The translations under genes were made by a program, and so were the position numbers. A stretch of DNA of 64,000 bases, taken from assembly GCF_014191505.1 (NCBI RefSeq), contig NZ_JACHWS010000001.1, positions 1,178,001-1,242,000 on the forward strand. The letters run 5' to 3'. Of this stretch, positions 26,643 through 34,766 are shown in pieces; the first letter of the stretch is position 1, and every line of letters begins with the position of its first letter. Source of the DNA: Hoyosella altamirensis (GTDB lineage: Bacteria > Actinomycetota > Actinomycetes > Mycobacteriales > Mycobacteriaceae). The notes below the pieces were generated by a model that saw nothing but the letters and a program-made list of their open reading frames with translations, had not been told where the DNA came from and searched no databases.

Positions 26643-28434
26643 CCGTGGACGGTTCGGCTGAACGTTCGGCATACACCCGTGCGTAGCGGGTACCGGCGAC
26701 AAGGAGCAGCACACCCACCGCGAGGAATGTGAGTACACGATAGAAACCGTCGAGTGCCGCGAGATCGAAGAAGAGGAGCTTCAGCACTGCCATCGCAGCG
26801 AGAATGAGCCCAGCCCCGACCATTGCGGTGCGTGCCCGCTGCCGCAGGCCGAAAAGCAAGAGCGCGATCGCGGTCAGCATCCACAAGACGGTCGCAGCGG
26901 CGTGGCCACCCCGGAACCCGGCTTCAGAGCCCGCGGCAAGGACACCGGTGAGGACGGCTCCAGCACTCACTGCGTAGAGTCCGACGACCCCAGCGAACGC
27001 CCAGATTGTTTCCGACTGGTCCCGGTCCCCAGGGGTCGCGGCAGCCGCGACACCCGCGACGAGGGCCAGCAGCACGCTCGCCGCGATGGCAGCGAGACTT
27101 GCCGACTCGATCGCCCTCTCCGAGTCGAACAGCACCTCGGGCTCCGCGCTGGCGAGATACAGGAGCGCGCCGACGACCGCGTACCCGTAGCCCGACAACC
27201 GCATTACTGCGGCGCCGGTTCGGTGCGCGGCGACCAGTGCGGTCAGCGCAATGGCGAGTACAACGACGGGGCGCAGGCTTTCCGTCGACGCGGCGAGCGC
27301 AGCGCACAGCACCGCGAGCGCCGACACCGCGGCTAGCACGGTGCGTGACGCGACGGGGAAGGCGCGCAAGGCCCATGACGCACCTCCGGCAGCGACAGCC
27401 AGTCCCGCCATCAGGATCACATACGTTCCCCGTGTCGTTAGTGCGCCCGTAAAGAGCAGAGGCACCACCGACGTTGCGAGCAGGGCCGGCGCCACAGTGT
27501 CGGTGGGGTAGCGCCGTACGACCAGCAATGTTCCGCCGGCAGCAACTGTCGCGAAGACAACTGCGAGGATAACGAGATTCGTTGCATCAGAAGGGGTGCC
27601 AAGAGTGATGGCAAGGAGTAACGCGCCCGCGACCGGAATTGTCCGCGCCGCGTTTAATCCTGGCCAGTTTCGCTGATACTGCGCGGGGAAACTCGCGGCG
27701 AGCAAGACAATCAGGAATGCCAGCAGCAGAGGGCTCAGCCCGTCGGTGATGACGGGCGCGAGCACGACGGTCCCAATCACAACGATGAGGGCCAGTAGTT
27801 GCGAATCCCAGCGCAACGCGAGGCTCAGGCCAGCAGCTGCGACAAGCAGCGCCGTGATCAGCCCGGCTATGGGCGGCACCCATTCATAGAAGGACGTTAT
27901 GGCGAGGACATCAAGATACAGCCCGGCCACACCAGTGGCCGCGAGGGCCACGGCGCCAACGCGGCCGCCAGGGCGTTCCGCGACGCGCCAGGCCACCGCG
28001 ATCAGGGCGAGTGAGAAGACTGCACCGGCAATCACCCTCGCGAGTGGCCCGAAGTAGCCGGCTTGGGCCGCCAGTACGAGAAGCAGCACCACACCGACGA
28101 GTGTGAGCGCGGCCCCGGAAACCGCGAGCACCCGGCTCACGACTCCCTCGCGGTCCCACCATCGCTGTCGATCCGGGGCGGGGCCCACTGCTCGCTGCGG
28201 TTGTTGCGAATATCGCGAATGCGGCGAGTATGGCACTGCCGCAGGGGCGGGCGGCTGAACCGGCGCTGGGGGCTGAACCGGGGCGGGCCGCGAAGTCTCG
28301 TGGACGTCGCGCTGGTCGATCCGGTGCTGCAATTCGCCGAGTTCAGCCCGCGCGTAGTGCAGCTGTGAGCTGACCTCGTTGAGGCGAGCGGCAAGTCGCG
28401 CAGCGAGCTCGCGATCGTTGGTGTGCGGATTCAC
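26575..28434 (-). CDS. DUF2339 polytopic membrane protein
   Basis: A 619-residue integral membrane protein of the DUF2339 family. It has an N-terminal coiled-coil-like segment (LAARLAARLNEVSSQLHYAR), a Pro-rich linker with two PAPVQPP repeats, then roughly 18 or more hydrophobic helices starting GVVSRVLAVSGAALTLVGVV. A short charged Ala/Pro tail follows. Function unknown; homologues are widespread in bacteria. It starts with GTG 28434 with no clear ribosome site. Its 3' end overlaps the multicopper oxidase gene by 68 bases in convergent orientation, which is unusually long for this window. Confidence 0.85.
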   Translation of the reverse strand: MNPHTNDRELAARLAARLNEVSSQLHYARAELGELQHRIDQRDVHETSRPAPVQPPAPVQPPAPAAVPYSPHSRYSQQPQRAVGPAPDRQRWWDREGVVSRVLAVSGAALTLVGVVLLLVLAAQAGYFGPLARVIAGAVFSLALIAVAWRVAERPGGRVGAVALAATGVAGLYLDVLAITSFYEWVPPIAGLITALLVAAAGLSLALRWDSQLLALIVVIGTVVLAPVITDGLSPLLLAFLIVLLAASFPAQYQRNWPGLNAARTIPVAGALLLAITLGTPSDATNLVILAVVFATVAAGGTLLVVRRYPTDTVAPALLATSVVPLLFTGALTTRGTYVILMAGLAVAAGGASWALRAFPVASRTVLAAVSALAVLCAALAASTESLRPVVVLAIALTALVAAHRTGAAVMRLSGYGYAVVGALLYLASAEPEVLFDSERAIESASLAAIAASVLLALVAGVAAAATPGDRDQSETIWAFAGVVGLYAVSAGAVLTGVLAAGSEAGFRGGHAAATVLWMLTAIALLLFGLRQRARTAMVGAGLILAAMAVLKLLFFDLAALDGFYRVLTFLAVGVLLLVAGTRYARVYAERSAEPSTASDGAQPEATAAVPDPDAHWRR

Positions 28435-28491
28435 TCAAGCATTCTGCACCGCGCACGGCTCAAATGCAGCGCTTCGCCTGGCGGGCCGGGC

Positions 28492-28668
28492 CTAGGGAAG
28501 CAGGGCAGTGAGGAGATCGGGGTCCAGACCGCCGAACGTGTTGAGCAGGAATTCGATCGCTGCGGGACCGCCGAGGCCGCCAGCGATGCCGAGGAAAATG
28601 CCGCCGAGCCCGAGCGCAGTGCCGCCGAGGCTTCCGCCGAGGACATTAAGCAGGATGTCTTGAACCAT
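28492..28668 (-). CDS. Small Gly-rich hydrophobic protein (58 residues)
   Basis: A 58-residue frame with a strong ribosome site (AGGGGGAATTCG) before ATG 28668 and a TAG at 28492. The product starts MVQDILLNVLGGSLGGTALG and ends FLLNTFGGLDPDLLTALLP: hydrophobic, Gly-rich, only four acidic residues and no Lys or Arg. It has no signal peptide. In size and composition it recalls the tiny PorA/PorH channel proteins of Corynebacterium, but there is no sequence proof; a membrane peptide or bacteriocin-like product is also possible. It lies 57 bases upstream of DUF2339 on the same strand. Confidence 0.6.
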   Translation of the reverse strand: MVQDILLNVLGGSLGGTALGLGGIFLGIAGGLGGPAAIEFLLNTFGGLDPDLLTALLP

Positions 28669-28822
28669 CGAATTCCCCCTAGGGTCATGTACTGCACACG
28701 CGATGTCTGCGGTGCTCAGTTATTCAAACACGGCACCAGCTTGGGAATTCATAAAATCGCTGGCTAGGCTGACACTCACGGTGGCAGACTCACTGCATAC
28801 CTTACGGTGAGGGAGGTCACTA

Positions 28823-28999
28823 ATGAGCGAGCATCATCAGGTTCCTGACGAGCAGAAGCGGCAGTTCAAGGAAGCGCTTGCACACAAGAACGCGCACGAT
28901 CACGACCCGCATAACAATCATGCTCATGGGCAGGGCAAAGCCCACGATGCTCACGGTGCCGCGGGGAACAGGAAGATGTTCCGCCGCAAGAGCGGCTAA
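28823..28999 (+). CDS. DUF5302 family small protein
   Basis: A 58-residue basic, His-rich protein. The pattern DEQKRQFKEALAHKN, a variable linker, then KAHDAHGAAGNRKMFRRKSG is that of the actinobacterial DUF5302 family, whose end FRRKSG is highly conserved. Here the linker is unusually rich in His (HDHDPHNNHAHG), which could bind metal ions; that is inference. GGGAGGTCACTA before ATG 28823 gives a good start. Its stop overlaps the convergent TetR gene by 4 bases. Function unknown. Confidence 0.75.
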   Translation: MSEHHQVPDEQKRQFKEALAHKNAHDHDPHNNHAHGQGKAHDAHGAAGNRKMFRRKSG

Positions 29000-29589
29000 C
29001 CGGTCGTTCGCAGGGATTCGAGAAGCCGCGTCAGGCCAGAGATTGTATCGCTGAGGTCGCGCACCCGATTGTCGGAGTGCGCGAGCCACAGCGCGGCTTC
29101 GTTCATCGCGCCAGATAGCAGGTGGGCGATTGGAGCTACGGGTTGCGAGACGATGACGCCGGTATCCATCAGTTCGGCGAGCGCGGTTTCGAGCTGCCGC
29201 ATCGATGTGGCGGCGTCGTGTCCTCGCCACGCGTGCCATCCAATCACTGACGGTGCATCGATCAGCATGATCTGCGCCAGACCGGGTTCGGTGCTCGCGG
29301 TCAGGAACGCCTGACAGCCGGCGATGAGCTGGGTCCAGGCGTCAGCGTGTGGGGCAGCGGATTCAATTTGTGCTGCGACCTCCAGGTGGCATTCATGCAT
29401 GACCGCCTCAAAGAGGGCATCCTTTCCTGAAAAGTGGTGGTAGAGACCACCTTTCGTGACACCCGCAGCGGTTGCAATCTCATTGAGGCTGACGTGCGCG
29501 TAGCCCCGCTCAGCGAAAAGTCTCCGTGCGTGGCCGAGCAATGCGCGGGCTGTCGTGTCACGTTGTTGCGCCTTGGTGCGTTGGGGCAT
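28996..29589 (-). CDS. TetR-family repressor
   Basis: A 197-residue TetR-type regulator. The N-terminal HTH reads ALLGHARRLFAERGYAHVSL, then NEIATAAGVTKGGLYHHFSG and KDALFEAVMHECH; the C-terminal ligand domain is typical in length with TetR_C-like QLIAGCQAFLTASTEPGLAQ. It starts at ATG 29589. Directly upstream are two adjacent near-identical palindromic operators (29609-29660) shared with the divergent VOC gene, so it very likely represses both itself and that gene, released by an unknown small molecule. Confidence 0.92.
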   Translation of the reverse strand: MPQRTKAQQRDTTARALLGHARRLFAERGYAHVSLNEIATAAGVTKGGLYHHFSGKDALFEAVMHECHLEVAAQIESAAPHADAWTQLIAGCQAFLTASTEPGLAQIMLIDAPSVIGWHAWRGHDAATSMRQLETALAELMDTGVIVSQPVAPIAHLLSGAMNEAALWLAHSDNRVRDLSDTISGLTRLLESLRTTG

Positions 29590-29608
29590 AACTCTACTTT
29601 ACCCATTG

Positions 29609-29660
29609 ACCTACCGATGGTCGGTATCTTACCCTTAATAGATACCGACCGTCGGTAGGT
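29609..29660. promoter_or_regulatory. Double TetR operator between tetR and VOC gene
   Basis: Arm 29609-29629 and arm 29640-29660 are reverse complements of each other with one mismatch, separated by 10 bases (TACCCTTAAT). Each arm itself contains a TetR-type palindrome built on TACCGAC-x-GTCGGTA (29643-29657 perfect apart from its centre; the left copy has one change, GATGG for GACGG). The pair lies between the tetR start (29589) and the VOC start (29674), so one or two repressor dimers could block both promoters. Confidence 0.88.
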
Positions 29661-29673
29661 GAATGGGGCTATC

Positions 29674-30102
29674 ATGAAACTTTCAAGCTTTTATCCAGTA
29701 ATCTGCACCAAGAAGCTCGATGAGTCGCGCGCCTTCTATGTGCAACACTTTGGTTTCGAGGTTGCCTTTGAGGCTGAGTGGTACGTCAGTCTGCGCAGGG
29801 AAGGGGCACACGGACAGAAGTACGAACTCGCCCTGCTCGATGCCACCCACCCCACACTCCCTGACAGGTTCCGGAACCCTGTGCAGGGCCTGCTGCTGAA
29901 CTTTGAGGTCGACGATGTGGATGCCGAGTATCAGCGACTGAGCGGCGCGGGTATCGATGTCGAGTTGACTTTGCGCAGTGAAGATTTCGGTCAGCGCCAC
30001 TTCATCGTCAGCGATCCTTCTGGTGTGCTCATTGATGTCATTACGGAGATTCCGCCATCGGAAGAGTTCGCTGCCATGTTCGCAGCGCAGGACGGCCAGT
30101 AG
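29674..30102 (+). CDS. VOC (glyoxalase/bleomycin-resistance-like) protein
   Basis: A 142-residue vicinal-oxygen-chelate fold protein made of two beta-alpha-beta-beta-beta units: [20 protein letters not shown] in the first and [20 protein letters not shown] in the second, ending [17 protein letters not shown]. Members act as glyoxalases, dioxygenases or drug-binding proteins. The ATG at 29674 is preferred over GTG 29659, since 29659-29660 are still inside the operator. Control by the adjacent TetR repressor suggests an inducible detoxification function; the ligand is unknown. Confidence 0.85.
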   Translation: MKLSSFYPVICTKKLDESRAFYVQHFGFEVAFEAEWYVSLRREGAHGQKYELALLDATHPTLPDRFRNPVQGLLLNFEVDDVDAEYQRLSGAGIDVELTLRSEDFGQRHFIVSDPSGVLIDVITEIPPSEEFAAMFAAQDGQ

Positions 30103-30124
30103 CCCGCTTGTGGCGCAGCGCCTT

Positions 30125-30162
30125 GTCGGGCTAGGCCGCGCGCTCCGCGCTTACGGCCCGAC
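30125..30162. terminator. Possible bidirectional terminator hairpin
   Basis: GTCGGGC (30125-30131) pairs with GCCCGAC (30156-30162), and inside it GCGCG (30138-30142) pairs with CGCGC (30146-30150). It lies between the convergent VOC and ceramidase genes and overlaps the last codons of the latter. There is no T-run, as is common for actinobacterial terminators, so this is a structural inference only. Confidence 0.45.
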
Positions 30163-31962
30163 TACGAACGCATCTGTGGCTGACCGTGACCCCTCGCGTG
30201 CGTGGTACACGATGCGGTATGTGCCCGCGCACGTGTCCGCAGGCACCGTCCATTCAGCGCGGGCGATGATTCGTCGGCGTCGTCGTGTGAACGCCACGCG
30301 TGTTTCCCAGTCGCCATCATCAGCGATGCGTACCCATCTGCCGTCGCGGTGGTGTTCGACGTCAACGTAATTCGGGCACATTGCATTCGCGGGATGAGCG
30401 GCGCTGAACTCAGCGACCACTGTGGCGCCCGGAGGATACGACAGTGAGGGCGCGGTGAGAACCTGGCCATATGTTCCGTTTTCGCGCGGCCGCACGGTGC
30501 GTGCCCGCAGTACCTTCCGCGATGCACCACCGCGCTGCCCCTTTGGGAGTGCGGCGCGGCTGGTGAGGTCCCGAGCAAGCCGCACGAATTCCTGCTGGTA
30601 CGCGCACAGGGTGTAGCGGCCGAAAAGCGTCGATCCGCCCTCATACTGCTGGGAGTCGTACTCTTCTGGAGTGGTGACATATTGGGAGTACGCATTGGAG
30701 TAGCCAACGAGCAGGACGTCATCGACGTTCACGCGGAGTTCCGCCGCGACGGAAGTGCGAATGCGAAGTCCCGCGACGATCGTGAACTCCGCCGGTCCCG
30801 CGACGAGATACAGCGCACCGATCCGCATGATCTGCAGCGGCAGGATGTTCGGTGTCCAGCCAAGCCGGCCTGACGGCAGCACCACGATACGGCGATCGTG
30901 GGAAGCGAAGGGCTTCCTGAGCCCCTCGGGGATACCGATTCCAGGTCCATCTTCTACGCTCCCAGCCAGCGTGGGCAGTCCGATCGCACTGCTACTCGTA
31001 CGGTGCGGCTTGCCGTCCGGGGTGTAGGCCGGGTCAATCGCGACGTCAGACATGTCGACGTACTGCAGTCGCGAATCCACCCCGCCCACCAGGGGCCGGG
31101 CACTACTGAACGCACTCAAAGCAGCACGGAACTGCCGATCCCCGATCATCTGGGTGTTCGTGAATTCATCTCGGGTGGGTCCAGTACCTGGCTTCAGATG
31201 AAGATTCGGCGACATATCTCCAGCATTGGTCTGCGGGAACGCGGCGACGAAGGGACTCGCATCGTCGCTATACCGGACTCCCGCATGATCGTGCTCCCAG
31301 CGGTACGCCGCGTACCCCTTGTTGTCGCCACTGATCAACCGATTCGTGTTCGTCATCGAGGTTCCATGCGTGGCGAAGAAGCTGATCGCGCCCACATCCG
31401 TGCTGCCCTGGCGGAACCGCAGAACCGTCATAGCGGGATCAATCGCGCGCGGAAACTCGCGCTGATCCTCGAGGGGGTTGAGGTCAAAGGCGGGACGTGA
31501 TCGATTCACACTCGCATCCCACAACTCGGTTTGACCGAACGCGAGGGAACCCGGGGCCATGGCGTCGTGAGCTTTGCCGATTGCCGCCACGATACCGGTG
31601 ACCACGGCACGAAAAGTCTTCTCGTGGAAGCCCAGGGGCGCAAGGTTATACAGCAGATGGTGCGAGAACCCGCCGGGACCGGCGTGCGTGTGTGTCGCGG
31701 TGAGCAGTACATTCTGTTCCCCATACAGGCTGCCGAAGCTTCCACTGAGTTCGGCGAGCACGGCCTGGCGAACGGCGTCGAAGATCATGCCGAGATCCGC
31801 GGAAACAAACACGACCCTTTTGGTGCCGTCGTCGACAATGAATGCGCGTGCCCGCAATCGCAGATGGATGCCCCCCGTGCGCTGCTGAGGCATCGAGTAC
31901 CCCATCATCCCGTTGCCGAACGCCACACCGGTGACGTCGGCGATCCCGCAGCCGACCCTCAT
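30151..31962 (-). CDS. Neutral ceramidase
   Basis: A 603-residue neutral/alkaline ceramidase that would hydrolyse the N-acyl bond of ceramide. It opens VGCGIADVTG, has ATHTHAGPGGFSHH (zinc ligands) and ISFFATHGTSMTNTN, and the serine motif QTNAGDMSPNLHL, corresponding to the family NxGDxSPN. The C-terminal immunoglobulin-like domain is present (TDAFVVGP end). No signal peptide is visible in contrast to Pseudomonas ceramidase. The ATG at 31962 or GTG at 31971 could start it. Its 3' end carries a hairpin shared with the convergent VOC gene. Confidence 0.88.
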   Translation of the reverse strand: MRVGCGIADVTGVAFGNGMMGYSMPQQRTGGIHLRLRARAFIVDDGTKRVVFVSADLGMIFDAVRQAVLAELSGSFGSLYGEQNVLLTATHTHAGPGGFSHHLLYNLAPLGFHEKTFRAVVTGIVAAIGKAHDAMAPGSLAFGQTELWDASVNRSRPAFDLNPLEDQREFPRAIDPAMTVLRFRQGSTDVGAISFFATHGTSMTNTNRLISGDNKGYAAYRWEHDHAGVRYSDDASPFVAAFPQTNAGDMSPNLHLKPGTGPTRDEFTNTQMIGDRQFRAALSAFSSARPLVGGVDSRLQYVDMSDVAIDPAYTPDGKPHRTSSSAIGLPTLAGSVEDGPGIGIPEGLRKPFASHDRRIVVLPSGRLGWTPNILPLQIMRIGALYLVAGPAEFTIVAGLRIRTSVAAELRVNVDDVLLVGYSNAYSQYVTTPEEYDSQQYEGGSTLFGRYTLCAYQQEFVRLARDLTSRAALPKGQRGGASRKVLRARTVRPRENGTYGQVLTAPSLSYPPGATVVAEFSAAHPANAMCPNYVDVEHHRDGRWVRIADDGDWETRVAFTRRRRRIIARAEWTVPADTCAGTYRIVYHAREGSRSATDAFVVGP

Positions 31963-32010
31963 CCCTGTCACTCGGCTCAGCGTAGAGAGTTTTGCCGCCT
32001 AACGGTGCAT

Positions 32011-32685
32011 CTACGCGGGAGCGACTGCGACGAATGTCTGCCCGGCGACATTCTCGACGCGAACCTCAGCGACGTCGTCAGGTGCTACTAGGGCTGAGCC
32101 ACTGAGGGTAGTTCCCTCCGCTTCACCGCTTTCGGAAACGAGCCAGCCACCTGCGATCTCTCGATTTCCGTCGCGGTCTACCACGATGAGGTAGCACGGT
32201 TCCCCCGCAGGTATGCCAGTGACGGTTGCTGTGAGCCGAATCCAGCCAGCAGCGGGCGTTAAATCTGCGGTGAGCGTCGCACCTGTGGCGGGATCAGATC
32301 CGCTGATCGCAACCGGGGCCGGGCCGTCGAGTTCGGTACTTGACGTTCCTATTTGGTACCCGATGACAACGGCGACACCGATGAGCGCCACCATAGCGGC
32401 GGCGGTCGCGCCCAACGCGATCGACATCGTTCTGGAGACACGAGCAGGACGTTCCGATCTGGCCTGCCGGACTGCACGGGCGAGGACGAGGTCGGCATCC
32501 TCAGGTGCACCGTCGAGGAAGAACTCATGCGGCACGTCGCCCAGTTCGTCCTCGAGAGCGCGCAGGGTATCGACCTCGGCACGCCAGTCAGGGTGCTCCG
32601 CGAGATACTGTTCTGCGGCGTCCCGTTCCTCCTGTGACATCTGGCCGAACAGGTACTGTTCGATATCGAAGTCCTTATCCTTCAT
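32011..32685 (-). CDS. Anti-sigma factor (RskA-like, single membrane span)
   Basis: A 224-residue membrane-bound anti-sigma factor, co-encoded with the ECF sigma gene. The N-terminal cytoplasmic part (FDIEQYLFGQMSQEERDAAE, later PDWRAEVDTLRALEDEL) is a helical sigma-binding domain without the zinc HxxxCxxC motif; one membrane helix follows (IALGATAAAMVALIGVAVVI), then an extracytoplasmic RskA-type beta domain (PAAGWIRLTATVTGIPAGEP). An AAGGAGGTGC ribosome site lies inside the sigma gene, whose end overlaps this start by 11 bases. It presumably releases the sigma factor on regulated proteolysis. Confidence 0.85.
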   Translation of the reverse strand: MKDKDFDIEQYLFGQMSQEERDAAEQYLAEHPDWRAEVDTLRALEDELGDVPHEFFLDGAPEDADLVLARAVRQARSERPARVSRTMSIALGATAAAMVALIGVAVVIGYQIGTSSTELDGPAPVAISGSDPATGATLTADLTPAAGWIRLTATVTGIPAGEPCYLIVVDRDGNREIAGGWLVSESGEAEGTTLSGSALVAPDDVAEVRVENVAGQTFVAVAPA

Positions 32686-33232
32686 TCGATTGCACCTCCT
32701 TCCTGAACGTGCTCTCTCTTAGTGTTCTTAAAGCGTGATGGGCGCGCGATTTAACTGTGCCGGGCGGAACGCCCAACTTCTCTGCGGTTTCATTGACGGT
32801 GTGCCCGAGCACGTAGACGCATTCGAGGACGTCGCGGTGGTGCGCGGGCAAGCGTTCCAAGGCGCCCATCAATTCGAGGCGCTGCGTCACGCGGTCAGCA
32901 TGATCGGGCTCGACTGGCTCGTGTGCCGGTGACTCGCGGACCTCGGCCGGCCGGGACTGTCGTGCACGCGACCGATCTATGACGATGTTGCGAACCACCG
33001 TAAGGAGCCAGCCCCGAACCGATCCCTTGCCATTGACCAGCGCGTCGGGATTGCGCCAGGCGCGCACCAACGCTTCCTGTACGACGTCTTCGGCGGCGGA
33101 ACGGTCGTTGGTCAGCGATGTCGCGTAGGCGAGCATCGCCCGTCCGTGTTCAGTGAACAGCGCACGGATGATCGCTTCGTCAGCGTCGTTGCGCTGTCGG
33201 CGTTTGCGTGACGGCACCATCGTGGCCACCAC
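32675..33232 (-). CDS. ECF RNA polymerase sigma factor
   Basis: A 185-residue ECF sigma factor. Region 2 is seen at MLAYATSLTNDRSAAEDVVQ and EALVRAWRNPDAL, then GWLLTVVRNIVIDRSRARQS. Region 4 is seen at ALERLPAHHRDVLECVYVLG and then TVNETAEKLGVPPGTVKSRA. Tandem GTG codons at 33232 and 33229 follow GGAGAGG; an ATG at 33220 is a shorter option. It overlaps the anti-sigma gene and is divergent from a four-gene envelope cluster, which is the natural candidate regulon. It is reminiscent of SigK/SigL/SigM-type units in mycobacteria but I do not assign a letter. Confidence 0.92.
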   Translation of the reverse strand: MVATMVPSRKRRQRNDADEAIIRALFTEHGRAMLAYATSLTNDRSAAEDVVQEALVRAWRNPDALVNGKGSVRGWLLTVVRNIVIDRSRARQSRPAEVRESPAHEPVEPDHADRVTQRLELMGALERLPAHHRDVLECVYVLGHTVNETAEKLGVPPGTVKSRAHHALRTLRESTFRKEVQSNEG

Positions 33233-33248
33233 CCAGCCTCTCCGTTGT

Positions 33249-33278
33249 TGTTCGTGCAGCCTACTTTTAACACGAACA
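33249..33278. promoter_or_regulatory. Inverted repeat between sigma gene and envelope cluster
   Basis: TGTTCGTG (33249-33256) and CACGAACA (33271-33278) are perfect reverse complements 14 bases apart, in the 186-base divergent space between the sigma gene and the PF03640 lipoprotein gene. It may be an operator or part of a sigma-dependent promoter. An unusually A-rich stretch (33311-33325) follows, closer to the lipoprotein gene. I could not fix a convincing GGAAC/CGTC-type ECF promoter by eye. Confidence 0.45.
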
Positions 33279-33418
33279 GATCGGGCAAAACGCTCAAGAT
33301 CGTGGGATAGTAAAAAAAGAAAATTTCAGGCCTTGCGGTGAACTTTAGTGGCCGGGCGTACGTGTGAACAGTTACCGGGCGGATGAGCCATCCGGGAACA
33401 GCACAGAAAGGCCTCACC

Positions 33419-34069
33419 ATGTACCTTCGCTTAATGTCTCGTCTCGCCGCGGTTGCTCTGGCAGCGGTACTTCTCAGCGGCTGCAGCGGTAGTGGGGACA
33501 CCGGCGCCGTGACCGGCGCAGACAGGCCAGCGGTTACAGAGGCGTCGCTAGTCGCCGACGAAGAGCCAGCGGAAGATGCGGAGACGGGAGACACCGGAGA
33601 CACAGGCGAGGCCGGGCAAGCGAGCCCCTCCGAACCGGTACTCGCCAAGACTGAAGGCCCCCTGCAGGTTTTCGAAGGGACAGCGCCGGCTGGAGCGGAA
33701 AACGCGGTCTCGCTCATCTCCACCCCGAACGGGCAAATCGGCACCTACCTGTCCGATGAGGAGGGCTTCACTCTCTACCGGTTCGACAACGACACGACGA
33801 ATCCGCCTGCCTCCAACTGTGCGGGTGAGTGCGCCGAAACATGGCCGCGCGTCCTGTTGAACTGGCCAGCCTCGGTGTATGTCGAGGGTGTCGATCCGGA
33901 CCTCGTCAGCTATATCGAACTCGAGAACGGCGACTGCCAGCTCACCCTCAACAACTGGCCCGTGTACTACTTCGCCAACGACCGGGAACCCGGCGACGTC
34001 AACGGACACGGAGTCGGTGACGTGTGGTTCGCGATCGCGCCTGGCGGCGGCAAAGCGCAAGCGAGCTAG
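33419..34069 (+). CDS. PF03640 (COG4315) repeat lipoprotein
   Basis: A 216-residue lipoprotein. The signal peptide ends with the LSGC lipobox; an acidic linker follows (ETGDTGDTGEAG). The mature part has two secreted-repeat units of the COG4315/PF03640 type: YLSDEEGFTLYRFDND with CAGECAETWP, and TLNNWPVYYFANDREPGDVN ending in GVGDVWFAIAP. The biochemical role of these repeats is not established. GAAAGGCCTCACC before ATG 33419 fixes the start. It is the first gene of a same-strand cluster with 34079, 34767 and 35338 at 9-16 base spacings, so it is an operon. Confidence 0.85.
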   Translation: MYLRLMSRLAAVALAAVLLSGCSGSGDTGAVTGADRPAVTEASLVADEEPAEDAETGDTGDTGEAGQASPSEPVLAKTEGPLQVFEGTAPAGAENAVSLISTPNGQIGTYLSDEEGFTLYRFDNDTTNPPASNCAGECAETWPRVLLNWPASVYVEGVDPDLVSYIELENGDCQLTLNNWPVYYFANDREPGDVNGHGVGDVWFAIAPGGGKAQAS

Positions 34070-34078
34070 GAGCATTCC

Positions 34079-34756
34079 ATGAAATCGAGAGGACCGATTC
34101 TCACCCTCGTCGCTGTGCTGGCGCTGGGGCTGGGCATCCTCATTGTCAATATGACGCTGTTCTCACGTTCAGAGTCATCCGATCCTCCCGCAGCCGCGGA
34201 AACGGAAACGGCCGAACCAACCGCGGAGACGGTGGAAACAACACCCGCTGAAGCATCCCCCGAGCCAGAGGAGGATGCCCCGGGGTTTCCCGCCGAAGGC
34301 ATGTACGTGATCGAAATGCCCTCAGAACAGGGACCACTGGTCCTCGGCATCGCAGTCGAAGACGATGCTGCGATCGCGTATGCCTGCGATGGGGCCGACG
34401 TCGAGATCTGGCTGCGAGGCGAGGTGACAGGTGACTCGCTCGAGCTGACTGGGCGCGATAACTCTTCGGTGACGGGCAGTTACTTCAATGGCGCCGTCGA
34501 CGGTGTTTTCGCGCTCGCTGACCAGGAGTGGGACTTCATCGCCGAGGCCCAGTCGCCGCCGGCAGCGCTGTATGCGTTCGGTACGGATACCCGGGTTAGC
34601 TGGATTGTTCAGCAGGACGGTTCAGTGACGGGCGTGCAGCGCAACCCCGATGGGTCCACGGAGCCTGCACCAGCGCTCGACCCCGATGGAACAGCAATTA
34701 TCAACGGCCAGACCGTCCAGGCCAGCCTCATCACTGGCGCCGACGAGATCCCGTAA
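34079..34756 (+). CDS. Membrane-anchored hypothetical protein of envelope cluster
   Basis: A 225-residue protein with a short cytoplasmic start, one hydrophobic helix (ILTLVAVLALGLGILIVNMT), an acidic Thr/Pro/Glu linker, and an extracytoplasmic beta-rich domain (GMYVIEMPSEQGPLVLGIAV, then DDAAIAYACDGADVEIWLRG). Only one Cys is present in the domain. I do not recognise a family. AGGAGCATTCC before ATG 34079 and the 9-base distance from the lipoprotein stop tie it to the operon. A structural or electron-relay partner role is only inference. Confidence 0.72.
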   Translation: MKSRGPILTLVAVLALGLGILIVNMTLFSRSESSDPPAAAETETAEPTAETVETTPAEASPEPEEDAPGFPAEGMYVIEMPSEQGPLVLGIAVEDDAAIAYACDGADVEIWLRGEVTGDSLELTGRDNSSVTGSYFNGAVDGVFALADQEWDFIAEAQSPPAALYAFGTDTRVSWIVQQDGSVTGVQRNPDGSTEPAPALDPDGTAIINGQTVQASLITGADEIP

Positions 34757-34766
34757 GGACAGGTGA

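Noticed and set aside
33340-33380. Possible ECF promoter (GTGAAC ... CGTACG) before the lipoprotein gene
   Set aside because: The spacing is only about 13 bases, too short for the usual GGAAC/CGTC arrangement, so I did not list it.
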